Counted from the first letter of the stretch, positions 28,167 to 37,420 are shown. The stretch: DNA of 64,000 bases from Nannocystis punicea (GCF_026965555.1 NZ_CP114040.1:9212001-9276000); one strand, 5' to 3'. The notes: generated by a model from the letters alone, not told the origin. Translations and numbers: made by a program.

Positions 28167-29486
28167 ATGACGATGCGAGCTTCGAACTGGATGTGGATGA
28201 CCCTGTGGCTCACGGCTTGCGACCCGGCGCCCGCGGGCGGCGATTCGTCGCCGATGTGCGACACCGGCATGGAGCCCGCCGGGCCCGCCGAGCGGGACTG
28301 GTGGGACCTGGGGATGGCCGACCCGGTGCTGAACGAGGTCGCCCTCTATTATCTCGGGCAAGCGTGGATGGGGGCGACCGACGTCTCCGAGGTGCTCGAG
28401 ACGCTGACGCGGGTCGATCCCGCGGATGAGCGCGGGTGGACGGCGGCCTTCCAGCAGACCTCACGGCGCCTGCGAGCGCTCGCCGAGGCGAGCGAGGAAG
28501 GCGGGCACCCACGGACCGCCGCGACGGCCTATCAACGCGCCGCCACCTACCTCCGCGCCGCCCTGCACCGGCATCCCGATCCCTGGGACCCCGAGGTCGC
28601 GGCGCTCGCGGCGGAGGCGGTCGACCTGCACGCGCGCTACCTGCTGCTGTCGAACTCGCCCTGCGCTCCGGTGGCGATCCCCTACGAGTCGACCACGCTG
28701 CCCGGGTACTTCTGCCGCGCGCACGAGGCCGAGGGCGCCCAGCCGACCCTGATCTTCCACGAGGGCAAGGACGGTTGGGCGGAGGACGGCAAGTTCGTCG
28801 TCGATGCCGCCATGGCCCGCGGGTACAACGTGCTGCTGTTCGACGGCCCCGGCATGGGCAAGACCATCCGCCTCCAGGGCCTGCCGTTCCGCCACGACTG
28901 GGAGGCCGTCGTGACGCCGGTGGTCGACTTCCTCGAGGACATGCCCGAGGTCGATCCGGCGCGGCTCGGGTTGTTCGGCGTGAGCCTGGGCGGCTATCTG
29001 GCGCCGCGCGCGGCCGCCCACGAGCACCGCCTGGCCGTGCTGGTCGCCAACCCCGGCGTGCTCGACTGGGGGGCTGCGATCCGGGCCGAACTCGCGCTCA
29101 TCGATCCGGGCCTGCCGGACCTGTACGCCTCGGACCCCGGCGCCTTCGACGCTGCCATCACGCAGTTCATGGAGCACAGCAACTTCGTGCGCTGGGGCAT
29201 TCACGACGCGTACTGGCACCACGGCGTCGACTCTCCGTCGGCCTTCATCGCCGAGGTCGACCGCTTCCGACTCGGAGATTCGGCGGCCGACATCCGCGCG
29301 CGCACGCTGGTGTTCGACGCGGAGGCCGAGGGGCGCGGACAGGCCGCCGAGCTGTATGCGGCGCTCACCTGCCCCAAGGACTACCTGCGCTTCACGGCCG
29401 AGGAGGCGGCGCAGTTCCACGTGCAGCCCGGCGCCACCGCGATGCTCACCCATCGGCTGTTCGACTGGCTCGACGACAACCTGTGA
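28167..29486 (+). CDS. Alpha/beta hydrolase lipoprotein
   Basis: The product is 439 residues. The start at 28167 follows a GGAG and gives a short signal with a lipobox-like WLTACDPAP. An all-helical N-terminal region of about 130 residues precedes an alpha/beta hydrolase core: ATLIFHEGKDGWAEDG-like oxyanion region, RGYNVLLFDGPGMGKT, nucleophile elbow FGVSLGGYLAPRAA, acid segment ARTLVFDAEAEG and catalytic His in EAAQFHVQPGA. The helical cap plus this core resembles the FrsA/2,6-dihydroxypseudooxynicotine-hydrolase type that cleaves C-C or ester bonds. Substrate unknown. The TetR gene downstream may regulate it. Confidence 0.8.
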   Translation: MTMRASNWMWMTLWLTACDPAPAGGDSSPMCDTGMEPAGPAERDWWDLGMADPVLNEVALYYLGQAWMGATDVSEVLETLTRVDPADERGWTAAFQQTSRRLRALAEASEEGGHPRTAATAYQRAATYLRAALHRHPDPWDPEVAALAAEAVDLHARYLLLSNSPCAPVAIPYESTTLPGYFCRAHEAEGAQPTLIFHEGKDGWAEDGKFVVDAAMARGYNVLLFDGPGMGKTIRLQGLPFRHDWEAVVTPVVDFLEDMPEVDPARLGLFGVSLGGYLAPRAAAHEHRLAVLVANPGVLDWGAAIRAELALIDPGLPDLYASDPGAFDAAITQFMEHSNFVRWGIHDAYWHHGVDSPSAFIAEVDRFRLGDSAADIRARTLVFDAEAEGRGQAAELYAALTCPKDYLRFTAEEAAQFHVQPGATAMLTHRLFDWLDDNL

Positions 29487-29562
29487 GCCAGGCGTCGAGC
29501 GCTCGTCCGCGGCCTCGGTGCCGCGGTGCGAGCCGTTCTGGTAGACAGACGTGGAGGTCGCT

Positions 29563-30165
29563 GTGCCCCGCGTCACCCCCGAGCACACTGCCGCGCGTCG
29601 CCGGTTGATCCTCGACGCCGCTCGCGCAGTGTTCGCCCGCAAGGGCACCCGGGCCGCCACCATCGAGGACATCTGCGCGGAGGCAGGCATCAGCGCGGGA
29701 GGCATCTACACGCACTTCCCGAGCAAGGCCGCGATCCGCGAGGCAATCCACGCCGAGGCGCGCGCGGCGAACCGGCGGTTCCCCGCGGCCATCCGCGCGG
29801 CCCCGGACCCGCTCGCCGCCCTGCAGGACATGGCGGGCGACATGTTCAAGCTCCTCGACGCGCCCGAGCTGCAGGCCGACCACCGCATGTCCTTGCAGAT
29901 GCACGCGGACGCGGTGACCGACCCCGAGCTGGCGGCCAGCTACGCCGAGATCCACGTCGACATGATGCATGCCATCCGCGGCATCCTCGACGAGGCCGTC
30001 GCCGGCGGTCGCCTGCCCGAGACGCTCGACACCGAGTACCTCGCGTGGACGATGGTCGCGCTGTACCAGGGCGCCCGCGTCCAGAAGCTCCTCGTGCCGT
30101 CGCTCGACACGGCCCGGCTCGGCCAGATGGTCCGCCGGCTGTTGGCGGGCGTTCTGGGGGGATGA
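29563..30165 (+). CDS. TetR-family transcriptional regulator
   Basis: The product is 200 residues from the GTG at 29563, which has GGAGG five to nine bases upstream; an in-frame GTG at 29551 is less likely. The N-terminal HTH is textbook TetR: RRRLILDAARAVFARKGTRA, then IEDICAEAGISAGGIYTHFP. The C-terminal ~140 residues are the helical ligand-binding domain. It lies 76 bases after the hydrolase gene on the same strand, so it may autoregulate that operon or the convergent DUF1993 locus. Confidence 0.9.
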   Translation: MPRVTPEHTAARRRLILDAARAVFARKGTRAATIEDICAEAGISAGGIYTHFPSKAAIREAIHAEARAANRRFPAAIRAAPDPLAALQDMAGDMFKLLDAPELQADHRMSLQMHADAVTDPELAASYAEIHVDMMHAIRGILDEAVAGGRLPETLDTEYLAWTMVALYQGARVQKLLVPSLDTARLGQMVRRLLAGVLGG

Positions 30166-30678
30166 GCCGGGGCGACGCCCTCCCCGACCAAGCCCCTCCG
30201 TGTGGAGATCCGCGGCGTTTTGGCTGGGTCGCGAACAAGGATCCCGATTTCACCGCGACCACGGTCAAGAAGCAGCGCTGACCCGGTCGGCGCGGGAACC
30301 CGCCTCAGGCCGTCCGCGTGCGCAGCTGCCCCTCGTAGTCGCGCTTGCCGATCGGCACGCCGTGCGACCGCAGGATGTCGTAGGCGGTGACGGCGTGGAA
30401 ATGGAAGTTCGGCAGCGAGAACGAGAGGATGAAGGTTTCCGAGGTGAAGGCCAGCCTGCGGGGGCCGATCTGGAGGTCCAGGTCCTTGCCCACCCATCCG
30501 TCGACCTCGCCGCGGCGGAACGCCTCTAGCAGGGTGCTGAAAAAAGACCCAGGTGTTCGAATATGAACCCATCTCAGCGGCCCGGAGCACTGTACGAGAG
30601 GACTTGTTGGGCCGCTGCCTCCGTGCGAGAGGCCTCCGGGGCCTTCTTCGGGCCAGGGGGCCCCCTGCCCGAGGGGCC

Positions 30679-31830
30679 TCATGCGATGGGCAGCAGCAGC
30701 TTGGCCATCCGAAGCAGGTTGTAGGCGGCGCCGATGAGAAGCGACGCCATCTCGTTGCGCTGTTTTCCTCGGAATCGGGTCTTGCGGTAGTTGGCGACTG
30801 TCTTCTCCCAGCCGAAGACCTCCTCGATCCGCTTCCGGAATCGCTGACTGAGCAGATAGCCCTCATGCCTCGAGGTGCGGCCATCGATCGCCGAGCCGCC
30901 GCTGCGGCCTGTATTCATGGCCACATGCGGAGTGACGCCGATCCGGCGGCAGCCTTCGACGAAGTCGCGTGTATCGTAGCCCTTGTCGGCGGCGACCGTG
31001 CGTCGGCTTCGTGTCGGATCGTTGCGCTCGAGCATCATGTATGCGGCCTCGACCTCAGCGCGTCCATGGGCGTGCGTGATGCACATGTCGACGATGAGCC
31101 CGTTGCGGTTCTCCATCAGCACGTGCTGCGCATACGACAGTTTGGCTTCCTTGCCGTTGCCCTTGCGCGCGAGCCTGGCCTCCGGGTCGGTAGTCGACCT
31201 ATGCGTCTCGTTGCCGCGCTTCTCGCCATGGAAGTCGACCGTCGGGTTCTTCGCATCCTCAACCGGCGGCTTCTCCTCGACCGGCGGCTTCTCCTCGACC
31301 GGCGGCTTCTCCTCGACCGGCGGCTTCTCCTCGACCGATCCGTCCTTGCGCTTGAAGCTCTTGAGCGATGCCCACGCCTCGATCAGCGTGCCGTCGACCG
31401 AGAAATGCTCGCTGCTCATCAGCCCGGCGGCCTTCGCCTGGCCGACGACCAGCGCGAAGAACTCGCGGGCCACGTCGTGATCCATGAGCCGCTCGCGATT
31501 CTTGGTAAAGGTCGTCGGGTGGAACGCATCCTCGGTCATGTCCATGTCGAGGAACCACCGGAACAAGAGATTGTAGCCGAGCTGGTCACAGAACAACCGG
31601 TCGCTGCGGACCGAGAACAGGGCCATCAGCAGTGTCGCCTTGAGCAGCGACTCCGGCGGGATCGATGGCCGCCCGATGGTCGAGTACATGCCCTCGAACA
31701 CCGGCGCGAGGTCCCTCAGCGCCGCATCGACGAGCTTCTTCACCGCGCGCAGCGGGTGCCGCTCAGGGATCTTCGACTCGGGCGAGACGAGGCAGATCAT
31801 GCTGGACTGGGGGACCTTGATGCCGCGCAT
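30679..31830 (-). CDS. DDE transposase (DUF772 type)
   Basis: The product is 383 residues. The N-terminal DUF772-like region reads IPPESLLKATLLMALFSVRS and LLFRWFLDMDMTEDAFHPTTF. The catalytic domain shows VDGTLIEAWAS (first Asp), VAADKGYDTRDFV (second Asp) and a C-terminal RFRKRIEEVFGW with the Glu in the expected YREK-like position. Between the first and second Asp lies an unusual insert of four VEEKPP-type repeats. It should be active unless the insert disrupts folding. Confidence 0.85.
   Translation of the reverse strand: MRGIKVPQSSMICLVSPESKIPERHPLRAVKKLVDAALRDLAPVFEGMYSTIGRPSIPPESLLKATLLMALFSVRSDRLFCDQLGYNLLFRWFLDMDMTEDAFHPTTFTKNRERLMDHDVAREFFALVVGQAKAAGLMSSEHFSVDGTLIEAWASLKSFKRKDGSVEEKPPVEEKPPVEEKPPVEEKPPVEDAKNPTVDFHGEKRGNETHRSTTDPEARLARKGNGKEAKLSYAQHVLMENRNGLIVDMCITHAHGRAEVEAAYMMLERNDPTRSRRTVAADKGYDTRDFVEGCRRIGVTPHVAMNTGRSGGSAIDGRTSRHEGYLLSQRFRKRIEEVFGWEKTVANYRKTRFRGKQRNEMASLLIGAAYNLLRMAKLLLPIA
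31258..31335. repeat. 18-bp tandem repeat in transposase gene
   Basis: An 18-bp unit (CTCGACCGGCGGCTTCTC) is repeated about four times, encoding VEEKPP units on the minus strand. It keeps frame and lies in a loop between catalytic residues. Confidence 0.8.
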
Positions 31831-32468
31831 ACGACCAATGTACGAAATCGCGCATGCCCGGCAAGACCTTCAGCTCTGTCTCCGGTGTGTGGTTACGCTG
31901 CTCTTTTTCAGCACCCTGCTAGCGCGGTCTCTGCCCTGACCATCATCGCCTGCAGCTCGGCGAAGGGGACGGGCCCGACCAGCGCGGGCGGAGTGAACGC
32001 TCCGGTCTTCAGCGCCTCCACGCCCCACACCGCGTGGTGCCAGGCCGCTTCGATCTGGAAATGGAAGGGCGCCATGTCGTCGAACAGGCGCGTGTGCACG
32101 AAGGCATCGGCATCGACACCCGTCTCCGCGAAATGTTGGGCCGCACGGCCGAGAAACCCGCCGATGGCCCGCACGGTCTGCAGGAAGGTCGGCACGCTGA
32201 GGTCATAGAGCGATGTAGGCATTGGCTTCCTCCACTTCCGGCAGGACCGGGCGTAGCTTGCTCACCTGATAAGGTACGGGTCCTCGTCGAGCAACTTGCG
32301 GACGGCCCTGTTCAGAGCTGAGACCGCTCAAGTTAAGGGCGCAAACGCACGCATTTCCATGCGCCGATGAGCGCGTAAGACGGTCGGCGAAGGGACAGCC
32401 GCCGATCCACCCGCTCGCGGAGCGTCCGCGGCCGGAAGTCCATCAGTGTCTGGGGCCTGCAGGAGCGA

Positions 32469-33060
32469 CTAGCCCTCGTCGTCCTCGTCGTCCTCGTCGT
32501 CCTCGTCAGGTTCCATGAGCTGGTCGAAGGTCGCGTAGGCGTCGCGAGGCAAGTCGAGCTTGATCAGCCGCTTGCAGGCATTCTTGGGCGTCGTGCTGAT
32601 CTTCAACGGATTCTCGTCGGTGTGATCGTATAGCTGAGCGATTCCAGCGCGCCGTCGACTTCGATCGAGCCGCGGGCGACCAATTCGATACACCCCGTGG
32701 GCATACGCGGCGAGCGTGGCGATGCGGAAGACGTTGGCGGCCAGGCGCTTCTGAGTGTCCTGCTGCTCGGCGGTCTGCTTCCAGAAGGCCGGGGCGAGCT
32801 CGAGGACGCGGCCCGAGCGCCTTGTAGAAGTACCGCCGCGCATGGGCCCAGCACGCGACCTCGATGACATCGCCGGTCGCGTAAAGGTGGCCGTAGACCG
32901 AGTGCGCGTCGGCGACGAGACGGCCCTTGTAGCCGGCGAGCAAGCGGTCGACCGCGGCGCTGTCGTGCTTTTCGGAGTAGCGGTAGAGCACGTGCCGGCC
33001 GGGCGCGAAGAGGACCCAGAAGTGGGCGCGCCGGCGCGTGCGCGGGCCCGCGCGTCGCCC
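32469..33060 (-). pseudogene. IS66-family transposase remnant
   Basis: One frame reads GRHVLYRYSEKHDSAAVDRL, then VADAHSVYGHLYATGDVIEVACWAHARRYFYKAL, the DDE-core signature of IS66 TnpC. The rest continues in other frames (TAEQQDTQKRLAANVF, then KISTTPKNACKRLIKLDLPR) and ends in an Asp/Glu tail made by a GAC/GTC microsatellite. At least two frameshifts and the loss of the N-terminus make it non-functional. Confidence 0.7.
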
Positions 33061-33120
33061 ACGATGTGAGCGCCGCGCGCCGACGGTCCAGCGCTCGGCC
33101 CGCGCTGCTATACGTCGAGC

Positions 33121-34503
33121 ATGACCCGCGAGGCGCGTCTGTATAAGCTTCTCATGTCCCTGTTCGGCAGCGAGGAGTTTCGCGTCTGCGTTTCCCTCGG
33201 CTATCCTCAAATTGAGGCCGCGCTGCCCGGCCGCGACGCGCCACACAACCGCCTGATCAGCGACGCGATCGCCGAGCTCAACCGCCACGGGCTGATCGAC
33301 GCGCGGTTCTTCGACTGGCTCGCGGAGCTCCGCCCGCGTCGCGCCGACGAGATCGAGCTCGTCCGGCGCGCGTGGCTGGCGAACGAGCCCGAGGAGCACC
33401 CGCCCCTTGAGAATCGCGCCGACGAGCTTGCGTCCGCCGCGCAGGACCTCGAGCTCGCGTGGCGTCCTCCGAAGGACCCCCCGACCGCGCGCCCCGACAC
33501 GCCACGCGCAGATGCGCACGCAACCGCCGGCCCTCCTGCCGCGCCCGCGACCGAGCCGGGCCCCGCGGACATGCCCCGAAAGTCATGGCTGTATCGCCAC
33601 CGCGTCGTGTCGATCGCCGTCGCGCTCGTCGTCTTGTCGGCGGCCTCGCTCGCCCTGTACTTCCCGGAGTCCACGCGTCTGGACCCTTGCAAAGCCGTCG
33701 TCGACAAGCAACAGCTGTGCGCCGCATCCGAGGACAGGCAGGCGGTCGCGGCGAGCGCGACGACGCTCGCGGTGTGCCGCAGCGGGGCGAGTATCGACGT
33801 CGCCAGGGAAGAGGTCGCGTGTGTCCCCTACAGGTGCGGCGAGTTCAAGGACTGCCTCCGGGCAGTCGCCGAGCACGACAGCCACGCGCACCTCGTCCGC
33901 AGGATCCGCTCGGCTGTCGACGGCGACGTCAAGCGCGACGAGGCGCTGACCGAGTGCTTGATGACGACCTCCACCGACCCGACGCTCGCCTCCCTGTGCC
34001 TCAGCCTGTTCGAGCGCAACGTGGCCAGGTTGACGCGAACGGTCCGGGACATCCGCGACGAGCTGTCGCCCGACACGATCAGCCTAAGCGGCGCCAAGCG
34101 CGACGGCTGGGACGAGTGTAGCGAGTTGCTGGCGGTCGCCGGCCGGCTCGACGCCGCGACGACGGCGCAGGCCGAGGCGCTCTGCGACGAACTCGCAGCG
34201 GCCCGGCTCGGCGCCGAGGCCGCGGAAGCTGCCAGGAGGAACATCAAGGACGGTGTCAACGACCTCCCGCTGGACTGCGACATGGCGGCCAAGCGATTGG
34301 CAGTGATCGACGCCGCCTGGGCCCGCCGACAGTTCACCGCCGTCATCGATGATTGTTACGGCTCCCTCGGGACCGTCATCCTCGCCGGCTCAACCGGCAT
34401 GCGCTGCGACGTCGACGTCGACCGCGTGATCGATGCGCTCAAGAAGTACCGCCCCTCTGACCCAGGCGCCGGTCACACGCCGACATGCACGACCCTGCAA
34501 TGA
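33121..34503 (+). CDS. Death/effector-associated-like domain, TM, Cys-rich protein
   Basis: The product is 460 residues. The first ~90 (LMSLFGSEEFRVCVSLGYP, then DAIAELNRHGLIDARFFDWL and RPRRADEIELV) resemble the death-like or effector-associated adaptor domains that link sensors to effectors in bacterial conflict systems. A Pro/Ala linker, one TM helix (VVSIAVALVVLSAASLALYF) and about 270 residues with paired Cys (DPCKAVVDKQQLCAAS, VACVPYRCGEFKDCL, LTECLM, LCLSLFE, DECSEL) follow, predicted outside the membrane. It may be one half of a two-gene signalling pair; the partner with a matching domain is not in this window. Flanked by IS66 and IS3 debris. Confidence 0.6.
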   Translation: MTREARLYKLLMSLFGSEEFRVCVSLGYPQIEAALPGRDAPHNRLISDAIAELNRHGLIDARFFDWLAELRPRRADEIELVRRAWLANEPEEHPPLENRADELASAAQDLELAWRPPKDPPTARPDTPRADAHATAGPPAAPATEPGPADMPRKSWLYRHRVVSIAVALVVLSAASLALYFPESTRLDPCKAVVDKQQLCAASEDRQAVAASATTLAVCRSGASIDVAREEVACVPYRCGEFKDCLRAVAEHDSHAHLVRRIRSAVDGDVKRDEALTECLMTTSTDPTLASLCLSLFERNVARLTRTVRDIRDELSPDTISLSGAKRDGWDECSELLAVAGRLDAATTAQAEALCDELAAARLGAEAAEAARRNIKDGVNDLPLDCDMAAKRLAVIDAAWARRQFTAVIDDCYGSLGTVILAGSTGMRCDVDVDRVIDALKKYRPSDPGAGHTPTCTTLQ

Positions 34504-34730
34504 GCGCTCGCGGCACGATGACCTCGGGCGCCTTGTCGACGAAGCGCTCGCTGTACAGCAACTCCAGCACCTCCTGGCGCTCCGCCGCGCTCAGCGCTCG
34601 CGGCGACTGCCGTGGCTTCACCGACCTCGCCGGCGCGGGACGGCGTCGGCGATAGACGGTCGCCCGCGAAACGCCCAGCGCCTCGCACGCCCCGCGGTAG
34701 ACCTGTCCTTTCAGACAGCTCGTCCGTCTG
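34490..34730 (-). pseudogene. IS3-type transposase remnant
   Basis: The minus strand encodes GVSRATVYRRRRPAPARSVK followed by QSPRALSAAERQEVLELLYSERFVDKAPE, the N-terminal HTH and linker of an IS3-family integrase-type transposase. It then loses the family pattern, and the catalytic core is missing. The fragment overlaps the 3' end of the preceding gene. Confidence 0.6.
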
Positions 34731-34982
34731 CGCGATCAGGGCTTCTCGGACGGATCGATCGCGCTCGGCCTCGAGGTCCTCGTCGCGCCGAGCACCTCGG
34801 CCTGCTCTCGCGCCCGCTCGAGGTCGTCGCCCACCCCACGAAGGAGTGGTCGCCCACCCCCCGCGAGCGCGCTGGCGCTCCACGTGCGCGCGCCCTGCGA
34901 GGCCGACGGCGCGTCGAATTTTTCTCGGACCCCCTGACAGGTGCGCCGCGACCCGGGCACCCTGCCACGGACGCGAGTCACC

Positions 34983-35732
34983 ATGCGATACGAATTCATC
35001 TCTCTTACACCCTGGATCCTGACGTTCACCCTCGCCGCCGGCTGCACGCCCGGCTCCACCGGCGAGACCGCGACAACCGGCTCGACCGGCGCGGACACCG
35101 GCGGCGCGACGAGCACCTCGACGGGCACGAGCGATGACCCGACAACCACGGAGGGCCCCGGGACGAGCACCACGGAGGAGCCCGGGACGAGCACCACGGA
35201 GGAGCCCGGGACGAGCACCACGGAGGAGCCCGGGACGACCACCGCGGGCGACCCGACCGAGACGGACAGCTCGCCCGGCAGCTCGACGGAGGACGACACC
35301 ACGACGACCACCGGCGGGCCCGATCCGGTCGAGGAAAATTGTCAGGGCCTCGAGTTCCCGCCGGAGGCGCCCGCCATGGTCGAGAGTGCCCGCTGGACCG
35401 GGCCGATGTCGATTCGACTGACCGACGCCGAGAAATTCCTGTGCGGCGACGTCTCGCCCGACAGCTTCGGGACCAGCTGCAACAGCGGCTTCCTCGTCAA
35501 CGCCGAATTCCCGGGGCCGATCGTCCCCGGACAGTACGTCGACGGCGAAGACATCACGATGGAAGGCGTCTCCGCCGTGTGGGACCGGGAATGCGCGAAC
35601 GGCGGCTACGGCGGATTCGTGCCCGGTGGGACGGTGACGATCTACGCGGTCAGCGAAACTTGCATCGCCGGCGCGATCTTGGACCCCGAGGACGGGGTCG
35701 AGGGCCGCTTCCTCGCCCCGAAATGCCCGTGA
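34983..35732 (+). CDS. Lipoprotein with Thr/Glu repeat linker
   Basis: The product is 249 residues. PWILTFTLAAGCTPGSTG is the signal and lipobox. The linker contains three exact 8-residue repeats (GTSTTEEP) and further Thr/Ser/Asp runs. The C-terminal ~125 residues (from NCQGLEFPPEAPAMV) form a compact domain with Cys at FLCGD, TSCNSG, RECANG, ETCIAG and a final KCP, probably disulfide-bonded. It is rich in Gly and aromatic turns. Family unknown. Confidence 0.75.
   Translation: MRYEFISLTPWILTFTLAAGCTPGSTGETATTGSTGADTGGATSTSTGTSDDPTTTEGPGTSTTEEPGTSTTEEPGTSTTEEPGTTTAGDPTETDSSPGSSTEDDTTTTTGGPDPVEENCQGLEFPPEAPAMVESARWTGPMSIRLTDAEKFLCGDVSPDSFGTSCNSGFLVNAEFPGPIVPGQYVDGEDITMEGVSAVWDRECANGGYGGFVPGGTVTIYAVSETCIAGAILDPEDGVEGRFLAPKCP
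35160..35231. repeat. 24-bp tandem repeat, three units
   Basis: GGGACGAGCACCACGGAGGA followed by GCCC repeats three times without mismatch and encodes GTSTTEEP in the lipoprotein linker; a fourth unit downstream has diverged. Confidence 0.9.
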
Positions 35733-36194
35733 GTCCGCCGCGGGCCGACGCTCCGGCATCTCCCAGCCGCTCGAGCGGCGGTCGCCGTCGTGGTCGGCCC
35801 GCAGCACCAGCTCGCCCCGGCGCGCGTCGCTCGCGGTGTCTTACCGTCGCGGTCGTCGGCGAGCGCCTGGAAGCCATTGTGTGGACATGTCCCCGAGGAC
35901 AGCAGAATTGCAGGTCGCCTCGATCGCATAGACGGCAAAGCACGATGAGCCGTCGGCACCGACCGCACAGAAATGCTGCGACTCTCTACCCGCAGCGCCG
36001 TTCCCGTCCGCGAATTCCGCCCGAGGACCAGCGGGTCTGGTTCACCCTCGGCCCGAATGGTCAGCTGGCTTTACACATCAGGCGAGAGCCGCCGAGCCGC
36101 CGCGAGGCCAGCGGCATGCCTCATCGGCGAATTCACGCGGATCCTGAGCGGCGCTGACAGCAGGCCCAGGTGGGTGAGGAGATCGTACCAGAGG
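35733..36194. other. Intergenic region, no gene seen
   Basis: Frames are Arg/Ser/Pro-rich shadows only. A GGACATGTCC decamer lies at 35883-35892. It separates the lipoprotein from the convergent AhpD-like gene. Confidence 0.3.
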
Positions 36195-36740
36195 TCAGAT
36201 CGAACCGGCCGGCGGGACCGCGGGAAAGTCCTTCTCGGGATCGAAGACGTTGTTGAAGAAGTTCGTCAGGGAGTACATGGCGACCAGGGCCACGATCTCC
36301 ATGACCTGCGCATCCGTATGGCCGGCAGTGCGGACGGCTTTCAGATCGGCCTCGCTGACCTGGCCGCGGGTCTCGATGACCTTGCGCGCGAATTGCACGG
36401 CGGCATCCCGCTTCGGGTCGGTGGCATGACCCTTCCGCGCGAGAATGATTTCATCGACCGGCAGCTTGGCCATATGCTCGGCCGTATAGCTGTGCACCGT
36501 CAGGCAGTAGTTGCAGCCATTCACTTCCGAGACGGCGAGGCCGATACTGTCACGCGTCTTCACGTCGAGCGCCCGGTTCAGGGAGCCGAGCAGGGTGGCC
36601 CAGGCATTGAATGCGATCGGGCTCTGCGCGAAGGTCGCCATCATATTGGGGGTGAAGCCGATATTCTTGGTGAAGGCACCCAGGGTCGGCTTCGAATCGG
36701 CCGGTACCTGGTCCGGCGTCAGAGCTGTACTTCTCGGCAT
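36195..36740 (-). CDS. AhpD-like carboxymuconolactone decarboxylase family protein
   Basis: The product is 181 residues. The core motif EVNGCNYCLTVHSYTAEHM carries the CxxC-x3-H signature of AhpD-type alkylhydroperoxidases in the CMD family, which reduce peroxides through a Cys pair. The following helices (DAQVMEIVALVAMYSLTNFFNNVF) are typical of the peroxidase-related subgroup. It lies 33 bases downstream of the nitroreductase gene on the same strand, so they form an operon for oxidative or electrophile stress. Residue style is closer to Alphaproteobacteria than to its neighbours. Confidence 0.85.
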   Translation of the reverse strand: MPRSTALTPDQVPADSKPTLGAFTKNIGFTPNMMATFAQSPIAFNAWATLLGSLNRALDVKTRDSIGLAVSEVNGCNYCLTVHSYTAEHMAKLPVDEIILARKGHATDPKRDAAVQFARKVIETRGQVSEADLKAVRTAGHTDAQVMEIVALVAMYSLTNFFNNVFDPEKDFPAVPPAGSI

Positions 36741-36773
36741 CGTATTCTCCGTAGTTGCGGGGTTCTCTGATGA

Positions 36774-37409
36774 TCAGACGAGATCCAGAACATCGGCCAC
36801 CGGCCGGCGCGGCTTCTGCGGCCAGTTGCCCGGACGCTCCGTGCCGATCGACAACAGCATGACCGGCACTTCTTCCTTGCCCAGTCCGAAGGCGCGGTGC
36901 ACGGCTTCGGCATCGAAGCCGATCATCGGCGTCGAGCCCAGGCCCAGCGAACGGGCGGCATAGATCATCGCCGCCGCGCCGAAGGTGCCGGTGCGGATGG
37001 CCTCGTCGCGCCGGCGCTGCGGGTAGTCCATGTAGAGATCGCGGGCGGGGATCTCCCATTCCGGCACCATCTTCGCCGGCATGATGCCCGCTTCGACCAA
37101 AGGCGCCAGGCGCGCCGGGATGACGCTGGAATCGGCGAGCTGGCCGACGATGATGAAGGTCACGGCGGCGTCGGTGATCGCAGGCTGATTCCAGGCGATC
37201 GGCCGCAGCCGCGCCTTGGCTTCAGGCGTGCGGACGGCGATGAAGCGCCAGTTCTGCAGGTGGAAGGAGGTCGGCGCGGTGGTGCCGATGCGCACCAGCT
37301 CGCGGATCTGGTCGTCGCTCAAGCTGGCAGCGGGATCGTAATACTTGGCGGCGCTGCGGCTCAGGATACAGTCGATGACGGGGTTGGTGATGGTCAATCC
37401 GTGAGGCAT
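36774..37409 (-). CDS. Nitroreductase-family flavoprotein
   Basis: The product is 211 residues. SRSAAKYYDPAASLSDDQIR, then GTTAPTSFHLQNWRFIAV, is the FMN-binding N-terminus of nitroreductases, and AARSLGLGSTPMIGFDAEAV is the conserved C-terminal region. Such enzymes use FMN and NAD(P)H to reduce quinones or nitro compounds as dimers. It precedes the AhpD-like gene in the same operon. The leader upstream of its start carries an 18-bp phased repeat. Confidence 0.9.
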   Translation of the reverse strand: MPHGLTITNPVIDCILSRSAAKYYDPAASLSDDQIRELVRIGTTAPTSFHLQNWRFIAVRTPEAKARLRPIAWNQPAITDAAVTFIIVGQLADSSVIPARLAPLVEAGIMPAKMVPEWEIPARDLYMDYPQRRRDEAIRTGTFGAAAMIYAARSLGLGSTPMIGFDAEAVHRAFGLGKEEVPVMLLSIGTERPGNWPQKPRRPVADVLDLV

Positions 37410-37420
37410 GTGTTTCCCTT

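Larger units (their letters stand above)
30530..31918 (-). mobile_element. IS5-like insertion sequence, apparently intact
   Basis: The element is bounded by 15-bp inverted repeats (CAGGGTGCTGAAAAA at the left, its reverse complement at the right) and flanked by a 4-bp direct duplication CTAG (30526-30529 and 31919-31922). A 4-bp YTAR target fits the IS5 group; IS1182-type elements are an alternative. It carries one transposase gene. Intact ends, intact gene and a clean target duplication point to recent insertion. Confidence 0.85.
30305..32222 (-). pseudogene. DUF1993 gene split by an insertion sequence
   Basis: The N-terminal 100 codons (from MPTSLYDLSVPTFLQTVRAI at 32222) and the C-terminal 75 codons (EAFRRGEVDGWVGKDLDLQ to the stop at 30305) belong to one DUF1993 protein. 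An IS of 1389 bp sits between them. Removing the IS and one CTAG copy restores the frame exactly (GCG-CTA-GAG-GCG, reading ALEA), giving about 174 residues, a normal DUF1993 length. As it stands the N-terminal part ends at a TGA inside the IS end, so the protein is truncated. DUF1993 proteins are small helical proteins of unknown function. Confidence 0.85.
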
